Part shown: in pieces, positions 1 through 8,293 of the stretch | Layout of the letters: the number at the start of each line of letters is the position of its first letter | Position numbering within the stretch: the first letter of the stretch is position 1 | Assembly (NCBI GenBank): GCA_021824855.1 | Contig: JAKAJX010000275.1 | Coordinates: 1-18,803, forward strand | Direction: 5' to 3' | DNA from: Bacteroidota bacterium | GTDB lineage: Bacteria; Bacteroidota; Bacteroidia; Chitinophagales; Chitinophagaceae | DNA length: 18,803 nucleotides | Program-made: the position numbers and the translations under genes | Notes under the pieces: model-generated | What the model was told of the DNA's origin: nothing | Seen by the model: only the letters and a program-made list of their open reading frames with translations | The model's database searches: none

Positions 1-50
1 TTATCAGTTTTTTTTAATGTTAAAAAAAGTATTAGTAAGCAGCAAAACAA

Positions 51-58
51 TACATTTA
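51..58 (+). promoter_or_regulatory. Possible -7 box of the T9SS cargo gene
   Basis: TACATTTA differs at one base from the Bacteroidota -7 consensus TAnnTTTG and lies 17 bases before the ATG at 76. No clear -33 TTTG is visible, and the window edge limits the view upstream. Weak call. Confidence 0.3.
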
Positions 59-75
59 CAACCTCATTATATATA

Positions 76-1791
76 ATGAAAAAACTGTTGTTTTTATACT
101 CGTTTTTGTTGTTAATACAGTTGTTGCAAGCACAATCTGCATGCCCTATTAGTTCGTTAGGACAGAACCCCAGTACTGCATTTCCCGTTTGTGGCGTTAA
201 AAGTTTTTCACAAGGCTCGGTTAATCTTTGTGGCAATACAGTTGTACCGGTTCCGGCATGTAATGGAACTGTTACTTATACCAACATTAATCCCTATTGG
301 TATAAATTCACATCCTATACATCGGGCACTTTAGAGTTTGTAATTACCCCCAATAATTTAACCGATGATTATGATTGGCAACTTTTTGATATAACTAACA
401 GCCAAAACCCCGATTTTGATGTATTTAATAATACAAGTTTATTTGTTGATTGCAATTGGTCGGGCGTAACCGGACAAACCGGAACTTCCGATACAGCCTC
501 TGCCAATAACCAATGTGCTTCTCCAACTAGTTATGCTGCCGGCGGTGTTTCTCCATTTAGTAAACCACCCAATTTAATAAAAGGTCATACCTATCTTTTA
601 TTGGTAAGTCATTATACCAATACGCAAAGTGGTTATTCACTTTCCTTTACCGGCGGAACTTCCAGCATTACCGATCCAAGTATTCCAAACTATATTAAAG
701 CTTCCGGCGTTTGTGGAGGCGATAAAGTGTCTATTAAACTTACTAAAAGAATTTTATGTACTACCATTGCTGCCAATGGAAGCGATTTTGCCATAACGCC
801 TTCTAACGGTTTTAGTATTTCGAGTGCATCGGGATATAATTGCAATAACAGTTTCGATACCGATTCAATAATTGTGCAACTAAATGGTTTATTATCTCCT
901 GCCAATTATATCATTCAACAACAAATAGGTACCGATCAAAATACTTTGTTAGATAACTGTCAAAATGCTACACCGGTTGGTACATCTACTCCATTTAATA
1001 TTATATCGCAACAACTAATAAAAGCCGATTTCAATTATACTATTCACTATGGTTGCGTTATTGATACAATAAATTTTTACTTAGGAGGAAGAAATGTGGT
1101 TAACTGGACTTGGATATTTGACAACTCGATTGTTAATACAACAACAGCAAACCCAATTTTATATTACACAACTTATGGCAAAAAAACTGCAAAGCTAATA
1201 GCCCAAAATACAGTTTGTACCGATAGTGCTTTTATAAGTTATACGCTAACCAACTCACCATCAAAAGCAGCATTTTCATCTGCTAATTTTGCCTGCCCAT
1301 CCGATACGGTTTCGTTTCAAAATAATAGTATTGGTCATATTGCTTCTTGGTATTGGGATTTTAGTAACGGGCACATCTCTACCAATAAAACCCCTGCTAT
1401 ACAAATATTTCCGGCATCTAATAGCTTAAAAGAGTATCCTGTAAGTTTAGTCATTACCGATTCAATTGGCTGTTCCGATACAACCTATAAAATTATTACC
1501 GTAGCTCCTAATTGTTATATTGCAGTTCCATCGGCTTTTACTCCCAATGGAGATGGAAGAAATGATTATTTATATCCATTAAATGCCTACAAAGCAAGTA
1601 ATCTTATTTTTAGAGTATTTAATCGGTTTGGTCAATTAATTTTTGAAACGCAAGATTGGACTAAAAAATGGGATGGGAAACTAAATGGCATTGATCAACC
1701 GGCAGGAACCTATGTTTGGTATTTGAATTATACCGATACTGATACGCATAAAAATGTTTCTTTAAAAGGCACAACCGTTTTAATAAGATAA
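76..1791 (+). CDS. Secreted PKD-domain protein with T9SS type B sorting domain
   Basis: A 571-residue exported protein. Residues 1-20 form a signal peptide (MKKLLF start, hydrophobic core, LLQAQ before the mature SACP). Residues about 30-200 look like a Cys-containing beta-rich jelly-roll region of the kind common in Bacteroidota surface proteins. Two PKD-like repeats follow, at about 318-395 (WTWIFDN) and 400-480 (WYWDFSN). The C-terminal ~85 residues carry the gliding-motility-associated/type B sorting signature: AFTPNGDGRND, then FNRFGQLIFE, WDGK and PAGTYVW. By family knowledge this domain directs export through the type IX secretion system. Substrate or adhesive role is not evident, and no catalytic motif is visible. 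The PorP/SprF-family protein often encoded next to such cargo lies ~14.6 kb away here. The ATG at 76 is well supported by the signal peptide. Confidence 0.88.
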   Translation: MKKLLFLYSFLLLIQLLQAQSACPISSLGQNPSTAFPVCGVKSFSQGSVNLCGNTVVPVPACNGTVTYTNINPYWYKFTSYTSGTLEFVITPNNLTDDYDWQLFDITNSQNPDFDVFNNTSLFVDCNWSGVTGQTGTSDTASANNQCASPTSYAAGGVSPFSKPPNLIKGHTYLLLVSHYTNTQSGYSLSFTGGTSSITDPSIPNYIKASGVCGGDKVSIKLTKRILCTTIAANGSDFAITPSNGFSISSASGYNCNNSFDTDSIIVQLNGLLSPANYIIQQQIGTDQNTLLDNCQNATPVGTSTPFNIISQQLIKADFNYTIHYGCVIDTINFYLGGRNVVNWTWIFDNSIVNTTTANPILYYTTYGKKTAKLIAQNTVCTDSAFISYTLTNSPSKAAFSSANFACPSDTVSFQNNSIGHIASWYWDFSNGHISTNKTPAIQIFPASNSLKEYPVSLVITDSIGCSDTTYKIITVAPNCYIAVPSAFTPNGDGRNDYLYPLNAYKASNLIFRVFNRFGQLIFETQDWTKKWDGKLNGIDQPAGTYVWYLNYTDTDTHKNVSLKGTTVLIR

Positions 1792-1807
1792 TAATTATAG
1801 AATTAGG

Positions 1808-1839
1808 TTTGTTGAAGAGATATTTTTTTGCTTATTTTG
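1808..1839 (+). promoter_or_regulatory. Promoter of tRNA-Arg
   Basis: TTTG at 1808-1811, a 20-base spacer, then TTATTTTG at 1832-1839. This matches the Bacteroidota primary-sigma layout (TTTG, 19-21 bases, TAnnTTTG) with one mismatch in the -7 box. It would start transcription about 6-8 bases before the mature tRNA 5' end at 1853. Confidence 0.6.
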
Positions 1840-1852
1840 CGACTCTGTTAAA

Positions 1853-1926
1853 GGTCCGGTAGCTCAGCTGAATAGAGCAACAGCCTTCTAAGCTGTGGGT
1901 CATTGGTTTGAATCCAATCCGGATCA
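1853..1926 (+). tRNA. trnR: tRNA-Arg (anticodon TCT)
   Basis: All four arms fold. The acceptor stem pairs GGTCCGG with CCGGATC (one G-T wobble). The D-stem pairs GCTC with GAGC, the anticodon stem ACAGC with GCTGT, and the T-stem ATTGG with CCAAT around TTTGAAT. The seven-base anticodon loop CTTCTAA puts TCT at positions 34-36, reading AGA arginine codons, a frequent codon in this AT-rich DNA. The discriminator is A1926. CCA is not encoded (CTA follows), so it would be added after transcription. Confidence 0.95.
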
Positions 1927-1931
1927 CTAAG

Positions 1932-1957
1932 GTGAAGTTATTATAACTTCACTTTTT
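1932..1957 (+). terminator. Rho-independent terminator after tRNA-Arg
   Basis: A nine-base perfect stem (GTGAAGTTA with TAACTTCAC) around a TTA loop, followed by TTTTTG and TTTT. It lies six bases after the tRNA and before the ung promoter region, so it should isolate the tRNA transcript. Confidence 0.85.
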
Positions 1958-1965
1958 GTTTTATG

Positions 1966-1973
1966 TACATTCG
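1966..1973 (+). promoter_or_regulatory. Possible -7 box of ung-plsC
   Basis: TACATTCG has one mismatch to TAnnTTTG and lies 15 bases before the ung ATG at 1989. It sits between the tRNA terminator and the gene, where a promoter is needed. No clear -33 element is visible. Confidence 0.4.
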
Positions 1974-1988
1974 TGCAATTATACAATT

Positions 1989-2660
1989 ATGGATGTAAAA
2001 ATTGAACAAAGCTGGAAAGATGTGTTACAAAATGAATTTAGTAAACCTTACTTTTTACAAATTGCAGCTCATTTAAAAACCGAAAAAGCAATAGGCACAA
2101 CCATTTACCCACCGGGTTCTCTCATTTTTAATGCATTCAATCAAACCCCATTTCATGCTATTAAAGTGGTTATTTTAGGCCAAGATCCATACCACGGTGC
2201 AGGTCAAGCAATGGGTTTAAGCTTCAGTGTTCCCAATGGCATCGCTTCGCCCCCATCCTTAATAAATATTTATAAAGAACTACATTCCGATATTGGTATG
2301 CCCATTCCAACATCGGGCAACTTAACTAAATGGGCAGCACAAGGCGTTTTATTACTTAATGCCGCATTAACCGTAAGAGCCAATGAACCTGCAAGCCATA
2401 GTAAAATTGGTTGGATGAATTTTACCGATGCAGTTATTAAAATAATTTCGGATGAAAAAAAGGGAATTATTTTTTTGCTTTGGGGAAAATTTGCACAAGA
2501 AAAACAATACTTAATTGATGAAACAAAACATTTTGTATTAAAAGCTGCTCATCCATCGCCCTTTAGTGCAGATAAAGGTTTTTTTGGATGCAAGCATTTT
2601 AGTAAAACCAATCAATTATTAATGCAACAAGGTTTAAACCCTATTGATTGGCATATTTAA
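1989..2660 (+). CDS. ung: Uracil-DNA glycosylase (family 1)
   Basis: Removes uracil from DNA, arising from cytosine deamination or dUMP misincorporation, to begin base-excision repair in the cytoplasm. The 223-residue length fits family 1 enzymes. The water-activating motif GQDPYHG is present (Asp66), and the C-terminal HPSPFS motif gives the catalytic His188, followed by GFFGCKHFSKTN, which is close to the canonical enzyme. I chose the ATG at 1989 (MDVKIEQSW). The frame is open upstream to a TTG at 1956, but that codon lies in the tail of the tRNA terminator and the extra residues resemble nothing in the family. plsC follows 11 bases after the stop, probably co-transcribed. Confidence 0.96.
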   Translation: MDVKIEQSWKDVLQNEFSKPYFLQIAAHLKTEKAIGTTIYPPGSLIFNAFNQTPFHAIKVVILGQDPYHGAGQAMGLSFSVPNGIASPPSLINIYKELHSDIGMPIPTSGNLTKWAAQGVLLLNAALTVRANEPASHSKIGWMNFTDAVIKIISDEKKGIIFLLWGKFAQEKQYLIDETKHFVLKAAHPSPFSADKGFFGCKHFSKTNQLLMQQGLNPIDWHI

Positions 2661-2671
2661 AATTTATAATT

Positions 2672-3409
2672 ATGAAAAAAATATTTGTCGAAATTTTTGC
2701 TCGAATATGGGCTGCATGGGGCTTAATAACTTTTATTATAACTTTTCTATTATTTCTTATACCATCATTATTATGCTATTTCATACCCGGCTATAAGGGG
2801 CAACATATTTTTATTCTTATCTCGAAAATATGGATGAAAGTTTGGTTAACTATTATTGGATGCAGGGTAATTGTAAAAGGTAAAGAACACTTTAAAAAAA
2901 ACACGGCTTATATTGTTACTTGCAATCATAATGCTTTATTAGATGTACCATTATCCTCTCCATTTATACCGGGTGGCAATAAAACAATTGCTAAAACATC
3001 ATTTGCTAAAATTCCCATATTTGGATTGTACTATAAAAAAGGTTCGGTATTGGTAGATAGAAGAAATGATGCAAGCAGAAGAAAAAGTTTTGAGGAAATG
3101 AGAAAAGTTTTAGCACAAGGTATGCATATGTGCATTTATCCTGAAGGAACAAGAAACAGAAGTCAAGAACCTTTAAAAAAGTTTTATGATGGAGCTTTTA
3201 AACTATCGGTAGATACTGGGGTAGCCATTATTCCTGCTGTTATATTCAACACTAAAAAAGCAATGCCTATCAATAAAAAATTTTACTTACTTCCCCAAGT
3301 ATTACAAATACATTTTTTAGCACCCATATTGCCAAAAGATTTATCGTTCGAGGATTTAAATAAAAAAGTATTTGCGGTAATGAAGGATTATTATTTAACG
3401 CATCAATAA
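2672..3409 (+). CDS. plsC: 1-acyl-sn-glycerol-3-phosphate acyltransferase
   Basis: Acylates lysophosphatidic acid to phosphatidic acid, a core step of phospholipid synthesis at the inner membrane. The 245-residue protein has N-terminal hydrophobic segments (about residues 10-60) that would anchor it. The catalytic HX4D motif is NHNALLD (His86, Asp91), and the acceptor-binding motif PEGTRNRS begins at Pro157. I chose the ATG at 2672 (MKKIFVEIF) over an in-frame ATG at 2648 that would overlap the end of ung. The gene probably forms an operon with ung. Its last 7 bases overlap the 3' end of lptD on the other strand. Members of this superfamily can act on other lysolipids, so substrate specificity is inferred. 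Confidence 0.9.
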   Translation: MKKIFVEIFARIWAAWGLITFIITFLLFLIPSLLCYFIPGYKGQHIFILISKIWMKVWLTIIGCRVIVKGKEHFKKNTAYIVTCNHNALLDVPLSSPFIPGGNKTIAKTSFAKIPIFGLYYKKGSVLVDRRNDASRRKSFEEMRKVLAQGMHMCIYPEGTRNRSQEPLKKFYDGAFKLSVDTGVAIIPAVIFNTKKAMPINKKFYLLPQVLQIHFLAPILPKDLSFEDLNKKVFAVMKDYYLTHQ

Positions 3410-6105
3410 CTATAATAACTCCTATTTCTATTTATTCTTAAGTCGCGTAAAATACCCGATTTAGGACTAATTGTAATACTAAAAGATCGATAAGGACCAA
3501 CCGGAGTTACATTTACATTCATTTGCCAGCAATGCATTTCTCTCGAAAACCATAAAGTAAACATTTGTAATTTTCCGGCTGTAAAATCGAAATATCCATT
3601 ACCCCCTGTTTTCCATTTTGGAGTTAAACTAAAACTTCCGGAAAAATTTACACTCGATGTAATTACCGTCATATACGAATAGCTGCCTAATAAATTAGAG
3701 GTAACCGTTTTAGAATATCCCAATGCATAAGATAAACTTAAATCCCAGGGTATATTAAAATCGGTAAATTCAGCAGGATTAGATCTTGCATATTGCAGTT
3801 GCCTCATTTGTTCATCGGGAGTCATAAACGGATCGGGTGCAAGCCTTTCCTTATCGGCTTTTTCATCTTTTGGCTTACTTTTAAATGAGGTAGAAATTGC
3901 AATATTGGCATTGGTAATTCTTCCCAATTTTCCATCAGCCAACATTAATTTATTGATATGATAGCCAAAATTATCAACTTGATACGGATCTAATGTAGCA
4001 GAAGTAGTAATATTAATTTTTTCGAATAAAGTACTTCGCATATAAAAATTTACCGGAGCCATTGCAAAACTATCTGCCAATAAATCGTAGGCAGAATTAA
4101 ATCCAAAACCATCTATTAATTTTATTTTTTTGGTGGCAGATGCCGATGTATCACTCTTGTCCTTCACTTTCATTTCTAATAAATTATCAATGCCAAATGT
4201 TACGCTACCACTGCTTTTGGGCAGTATTGGCGTACCCGATGCACCTAATCCGAGCTGAGAAAAATAGAGTTTATGTCCAAATGTATCTACCTGCACCGAC
4301 TGATAATTTTTTAAAGTGAGATTGGGCGTATAACTAAATCCTATTGTTGGTCGCATTTCATGACGAATAGCTTTTACAAATGAATTTTTAAATTTTAATG
4401 TTCCAAAAACTCTGGTGCTGGCACTCATTCCAAAGCTTACATTCCGCAAAGCATAAATACCTTTAGTTAAAGTAGTATCTACTTTTTTAAGTGAGGTATC
4501 CCAATATCTGTTTAATTTTTGTGCCAACCATTGCTCTGAATAACCAATACTTGGCGAAAGTGTTACAGGCCCCAATTGAGGTAACGTAAAAGTAATAGGC
4601 ACTGTATGGGTTACTGTCCATTGGGCAGTATCTAACATTTTTCTAAAATTAAAAGCAGTATCGTAGTAAGAAAATTGGTTTTGAAAGTTAGTACTGTACC
4701 CTATCCCAAAACTTTCGTACCATTTGGGAGTACCTATTTTATCCTTTTTTTGAAAAGGATACACCGTAGCCATATTAAAAGAAATATTAGGCAAGTTTAA
4801 TGACACTAAATGACTAAGGCTATTTTGGCTATGATTAAGGTTGACCGATAAATTAGCTTTTCCTCTAAAATCTTTACTATAACTTATATTAGAGCTTAAG
4901 TTATTACTAAAATTTAAGGTTGGATCATTAGGAACTAATTGATTATATCTGGTACTTCCAAAATTTACATTAGCAGAAAAATTGGTTCCCGGTCTGGCTC
5001 TATTATCTCTTGTATGGCTCCAATTGAGCATAAATGTAGAGAACTTTGAAAACTCGTTTTGTGTAAAATTATACGGCGTATTATTTAATGATACTGTTTT
5101 TTGAATGGTAATATTTAGTGCCCCACTATAATGATAGCGTTTAATATATTTAGGATTAACATTTAATCTCCATCCACCATAAGAATAAATATCGGCCATG
5201 CTGGTAACATCCAAATTATCATTCACTACTTTATAGTAACCTATATTAGTTAATCCAAAGCCCATAATATCATTCGAAGCAAAAGCAGGTGCAATTAACC
5301 CGGAGTGCCTTCCTTGAGTTAAAGGAAAAATACCAAACGGAATACCAATTGGAATAGGCACTCCTTCAAATTCAGGAGATGCCGGTCCACTTACTGCTAT
5401 TTTATTATTAATGAGTTTAATTCTTCGAGTTCTAATGGCAAAATGTGGCGTATCTAAATTGCAGGTAGTAATTAATGCACCTCGTCCATAAAATACATCG
5501 GCACTCACCTTTTTAAGTTCTTGTGCATTTACGTGCATTTCACCCTCCATATAGTGCGTGTTTTTAGTAATTCCTTTCATACTTTTCATATTAAAAAGTA
5601 TAGAATCGCTCACCGATTTCATTTGAGCTTGCACTAACTTGGGTTTACTCATAGGGTTATTGGAAGTATCCACCATTCCATAAGCCCTAATTAATTGAGA
5701 TTGCTGATCGTAATTAATGGTGGCTGCATCTAAAGTAATATCCTTATACTTTGTATTCGATTTTCCATACAATACAAATTGTTTGGTAGACATAATTAAT
5801 ACTCCCGAATCTTTAGCAGAATAATTAACGGGAGCATCTAACGAGTCTTTAGACACAAGTGTATCAACAGTTTTTATTACACTATCTTTACGACGAATAG
5901 AATCTTTTTCAGCTAAAGAATCTGTAGAAGTTGCTATTACTTTTTCTGCAACAACCGGAATTGTATCAGAAAAAGAAGTTAAAGCTGACGAAACTACTTT
6001 TTTATTTCCTTTGCTTGCTATTAATTGCAAAGAAAATAGAATCAGTATTGTGGTTACAATACTACCAATAATTGTTTTTACGTTAAGTTTAGGTACAATT
6101 CTCAT
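3403..6105 (-). CDS. lptD: LPS-assembly outer-membrane protein LptD (Bacteroidota type)
   Basis: Inserts lipopolysaccharide into the outer leaflet of the outer membrane. The 900-residue protein begins with a signal/anchor segment (about residues 8-30), then a Ser/Asp/Lys-rich linker. An OstA/LptA-like domain spans about 90-225, and a long beta-strand-rich barrel runs to the C-terminus. The phrase LTQGRHSGLIAP near the barrel start is typical of Bacteroidota LptD. Only two cysteines occur in the whole protein, Cys215 at the end of the periplasmic domain and Cys859 near the end of the barrel, which suggests one inter-domain disulfide. I chose the ATG at 6105. The frame continues to a TTG at 6120, but that TTG is the last three bases of a perfect -7 box. 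It diverges from the amidase gene and overlaps the plsC 3' end. Confidence 0.87.
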   Translation of the reverse strand: MRIVPKLNVKTIIGSIVTTILILFSLQLIASKGNKKVVSSALTSFSDTIPVVAEKVIATSTDSLAEKDSIRRKDSVIKTVDTLVSKDSLDAPVNYSAKDSGVLIMSTKQFVLYGKSNTKYKDITLDAATINYDQQSQLIRAYGMVDTSNNPMSKPKLVQAQMKSVSDSILFNMKSMKGITKNTHYMEGEMHVNAQELKKVSADVFYGRGALITTCNLDTPHFAIRTRRIKLINNKIAVSGPASPEFEGVPIPIGIPFGIFPLTQGRHSGLIAPAFASNDIMGFGLTNIGYYKVVNDNLDVTSMADIYSYGGWRLNVNPKYIKRYHYSGALNITIQKTVSLNNTPYNFTQNEFSKFSTFMLNWSHTRDNRARPGTNFSANVNFGSTRYNQLVPNDPTLNFSNNLSSNISYSKDFRGKANLSVNLNHSQNSLSHLVSLNLPNISFNMATVYPFQKKDKIGTPKWYESFGIGYSTNFQNQFSYYDTAFNFRKMLDTAQWTVTHTVPITFTLPQLGPVTLSPSIGYSEQWLAQKLNRYWDTSLKKVDTTLTKGIYALRNVSFGMSASTRVFGTLKFKNSFVKAIRHEMRPTIGFSYTPNLTLKNYQSVQVDTFGHKLYFSQLGLGASGTPILPKSSGSVTFGIDNLLEMKVKDKSDTSASATKKIKLIDGFGFNSAYDLLADSFAMAPVNFYMRSTLFEKINITTSATLDPYQVDNFGYHINKLMLADGKLGRITNANIAISTSFKSKPKDEKADKERLAPDPFMTPDEQMRQLQYARSNPAEFTDFNIPWDLSLSYALGYSKTVTSNLLGSYSYMTVITSSVNFSGSFSLTPKWKTGGNGYFDFTAGKLQMFTLWFSREMHCWQMNVNVTPVGPYRSFSITISPKSGILRDLRINRNRSYYSY

Positions 6106-6117
6106 TTTAAGTATCGG

Positions 6118-6125
6118 CAAAAATA
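6118..6125 (-). promoter_or_regulatory. -7 promoter box of lptD
   Basis: On the minus strand this reads TATTTTTG, a perfect TAnnTTTG, ending 12 bases before the lptD ATG. A transcript from it would have a very short leader. It overlaps the short intergenic region shared with the divergent amidase gene. Confidence 0.6.
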
Positions 6126-6143
6126 AGTGCTTATAAGTATATA

Positions 6144-6151
6144 TACATTTT
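6144..6151 (+). promoter_or_regulatory. Possible -7 box of the amidase gene
   Basis: TACATTTT has one mismatch to TAnnTTTG and lies 24 bases before the amidase ATG. It is about 20 bases from the divergent lptD -7 box, so the two promoters would overlap. Confidence 0.35.
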
Positions 6152-6175
6152 ATAAACTTCCTTTAACGATTTGAT

Positions 6176-7111
6176 ATGATGATATACAAAAAAATAGTAT
6201 TCGTTTTCCTTTTATCTTTTACAGCTAAAAGCTTACTGGCATTGCCCAATGGAGATGATAAAAAATTTCAGAAAAAACCTCTTAAACGAATTGTAATTGA
6301 TGCAGGGCATGGAGGTAGCAGCAGCTTTGCAGGAAAATTTTATGGTGCATCGAGTAAATTTGGAGAAGAAAAAGACATTACACTATCGGTAGCTTTAAAA
6401 TTACAAGAAGCTATTAAAAATGAAATCCCGGATGTAGATGTAATTATGACAAGAACCAGTGATATTTTTGATAGCCCCATTATAAAAGCCAATAAAGCCA
6501 ATGACGCAAAAGGAGATTTGTTTATTTCTATTCACTGTAATGATGTTTCCCCCATTGTACATCACGAAATAATTGGCTACACCACTAAAACAGTTAAGCG
6601 AAAAGGGAAAAAAACAACTAAAAAAATACCTAAATACCATATTTATACTACTCCTAATCCCGCAAAAGGAACTGAAACTTATATTTGGGGAGTTGGCAAA
6701 ACCAAGGATAAAGAAGATGCTTTAATTGAAAACGATTTTATAGACACAACCAGTGGCGATTTAAAAGGTTTTGACCCAAATGATCCCGTGCAAAAAGTAG
6801 AAATATCTTTACGCACACAACAATATTTTGAAAGAAGCAGAAAATTGGCCGAAACAGTTGAAGAAGAATTTGTGAAAGGAGGAAGAACAAGCAGAGGTGC
6901 TAAACAAAGAGATGAAAAAGGCATTTGGGTATTGCAAGCCGTTAATATGCCGGCAATTTTAATAGAGATTGGCTTTTTATCGAACGATGATGAAGGAGAA
7001 TATATTACCAGTGAAAAAGGCCAACAAGAAATTGCTGCATCTATTGTACAAGCTATAAAACGCTATAAATTTTCTTTAGACAATAAAATGCAAAACGGCA
7101 GTAAAGGGTAA
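6176..7111 (+). CDS. N-acetylmuramoyl-L-alanine amidase (Amidase_3 family)
   Basis: A zinc hydrolase that cleaves the amide bond between MurNAc and the stem peptide, acting in the periplasm during cell separation and wall turnover. Residues 1-22 form a signal peptide ending near SLLALP. The catalytic set is visible: His45 in DAGHGG, Glu65 in GEEKDITL, His120 in SIHCND, and Glu264 in ILIEIGFLSN. The 311-residue protein has a long insertion between His120 and Glu264 containing a Lys-rich stretch (about residues 140-155), a layout I associate with Bacteroidota members. Two adjacent ATGs (6176 and 6179) are both possible starts. It diverges from lptD and converges on the gene at 7116 with four bases between stop codons. 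Confidence 0.92.
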   Translation: MMIYKKIVFVFLLSFTAKSLLALPNGDDKKFQKKPLKRIVIDAGHGGSSSFAGKFYGASSKFGEEKDITLSVALKLQEAIKNEIPDVDVIMTRTSDIFDSPIIKANKANDAKGDLFISIHCNDVSPIVHHEIIGYTTKTVKRKGKKTTKKIPKYHIYTTPNPAKGTETYIWGVGKTKDKEDALIENDFIDTTSGDLKGFDPNDPVQKVEISLRTQQYFERSRKLAETVEEEFVKGGRTSRGAKQRDEKGIWVLQAVNMPAILIEIGFLSNDDEGEYITSEKGQQEIAASIVQAIKRYKFSLDNKMQNGSKG

Positions 7112-7115
7112 TAGT

Positions 7116-8285
7116 TTAAAACAAATTATTCATTAATTCAAGAGGCGGAAAATAGTCGAAGGGCAATATTGTATCAAAAGAAGTGCTTCTCCAAAAACCA
7201 TCTATTACTAAATCGGAAGGCTCAAAATACATTCCGTTAGATTCTATTCTTAATTTTCGGGTGGATAGTAAGGAAATATAAGATTCCTGAGGTTGCCAAG
7301 TAAAATTGGCGGTTTGATAACTAACTTGAAAAATATCATCTGAGGCAAAGAAAATCTCATGCAAACCTCTATTCTTCTCTAAAATATCTTGCTCAGTAAT
7401 ATTTTGTTTATCCAGCATATCAATATATTTCAGATTGGCAGGAATACGCAAGGCACTATTCAAAAGTTTAGGCTGTTCCAAATATTCACTATACTTTTTA
7501 CTTACAGATTTGTACAATTCCGTTCCTTCAAAAACATGATCCACTTTATGCAAACTAAATCCGTTAATAGCCAACTTTTCATCGTACAACGATCGCATAA
7601 ATTGTAATAAAGAACCCTTATACACATTTAGTCTTCTGTAATCCCTATCTCGTTTTGCAGTATTATTTTTGTACGAAAGCGGTTTAAAATAATAAAAGCC
7701 ATTAAATTGAATATTATTAGCACTGATAGTTAAATTATTGATGTAGATAACTGTCATGTATCCTAAAAATTCATTTAAAAAAAATAATTTATCTACTGTT
7801 TTTACTGTTAGTGAAGAAGAGGTAGAATCGTATTCAAATCGCAATACAGTTGGATTAATTAAAGAATTATACCCTTCAGCTAATTGATTATTCAACATCC
7901 ATTTTTCGAATACAGGTTTAAAAAGAGTATAATTTTTAGTAGCAATACTATCGGGTTGAATGAATAATTTATCAGGAGTAAGAGGAATTAATTGAAACAC
8001 GATTTTTTGATTTGAAGAATCTTTTGAAAACCTATATACGAGATAATGATAGCCTTTTGCAACCACAATCAAATCAAAATAATATTCATCGTTTGCATTT
8101 AATTCAAAATTACCATTACTATCGGATTCGCTATATTTTGTAGTTCCATTAATAAATACATCTGCAGCTATGATAGATTTTTGCGTAGAAGCATCAACTA
8201 TTTTTCCTTCAATAGTATATGCATTAGCATTAAATGCTAATAAAATACAACAAAGATTTAAACAAAATAACTTATACTGCAACAT
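7116..8285 (-). CDS. Secreted carboxypeptidase-regulatory-like domain protein
   Basis: A 389-residue exported protein of unknown function. Residues 1-22 are a signal peptide (ending FNANA). Residues about 23-105 form a carboxypeptidase D regulatory-like beta-sandwich, recognised by the run GKIVDASTQKSIIAADVFI followed by DSNGNFEL, the same fold as the N-terminal domain of many TonB-dependent receptors. No barrel, plug or TonB box follows. The remaining ~280 residues are an Ile/Asn/Tyr-rich region seen in stand-alone Bacteroidota proteins of this class, without a recognisable catalytic motif. The start codon lies eight bases after the serA stop on the same strand, so it is probably the second gene of a serA operon. 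A functional link to serine synthesis is not implied by its sequence. Confidence 0.75.
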   Translation of the reverse strand: MLQYKLFCLNLCCILLAFNANAYTIEGKIVDASTQKSIIAADVFINGTTKYSESDSNGNFELNANDEYYFDLIVVAKGYHYLVYRFSKDSSNQKIVFQLIPLTPDKLFIQPDSIATKNYTLFKPVFEKWMLNNQLAEGYNSLINPTVLRFEYDSTSSSLTVKTVDKLFFLNEFLGYMTVIYINNLTISANNIQFNGFYYFKPLSYKNNTAKRDRDYRRLNVYKGSLLQFMRSLYDEKLAINGFSLHKVDHVFEGTELYKSVSKKYSEYLEQPKLLNSALRIPANLKYIDMLDKQNITEQDILEKNRGLHEIFFASDDIFQVSYQTANFTWQPQESYISLLSTRKLRIESNGMYFEPSDLVIDGFWRSTSFDTILPFDYFPPLELMNNLF

Positions 8286-8293
8286 GATTAAAA

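Noticed and set aside
1956..1988. An upstream TTG extension of ung
   Set aside because: It would begin inside the T-tract of the tRNA terminator and cover the candidate -7 box; the added residues do not resemble the family N-terminus.
6401..6924. Two minus-strand open frames inside the amidase gene
   Set aside because: They are shadows of the amidase coding frame, which has all catalytic residues; no start context or protein similarity supports them.
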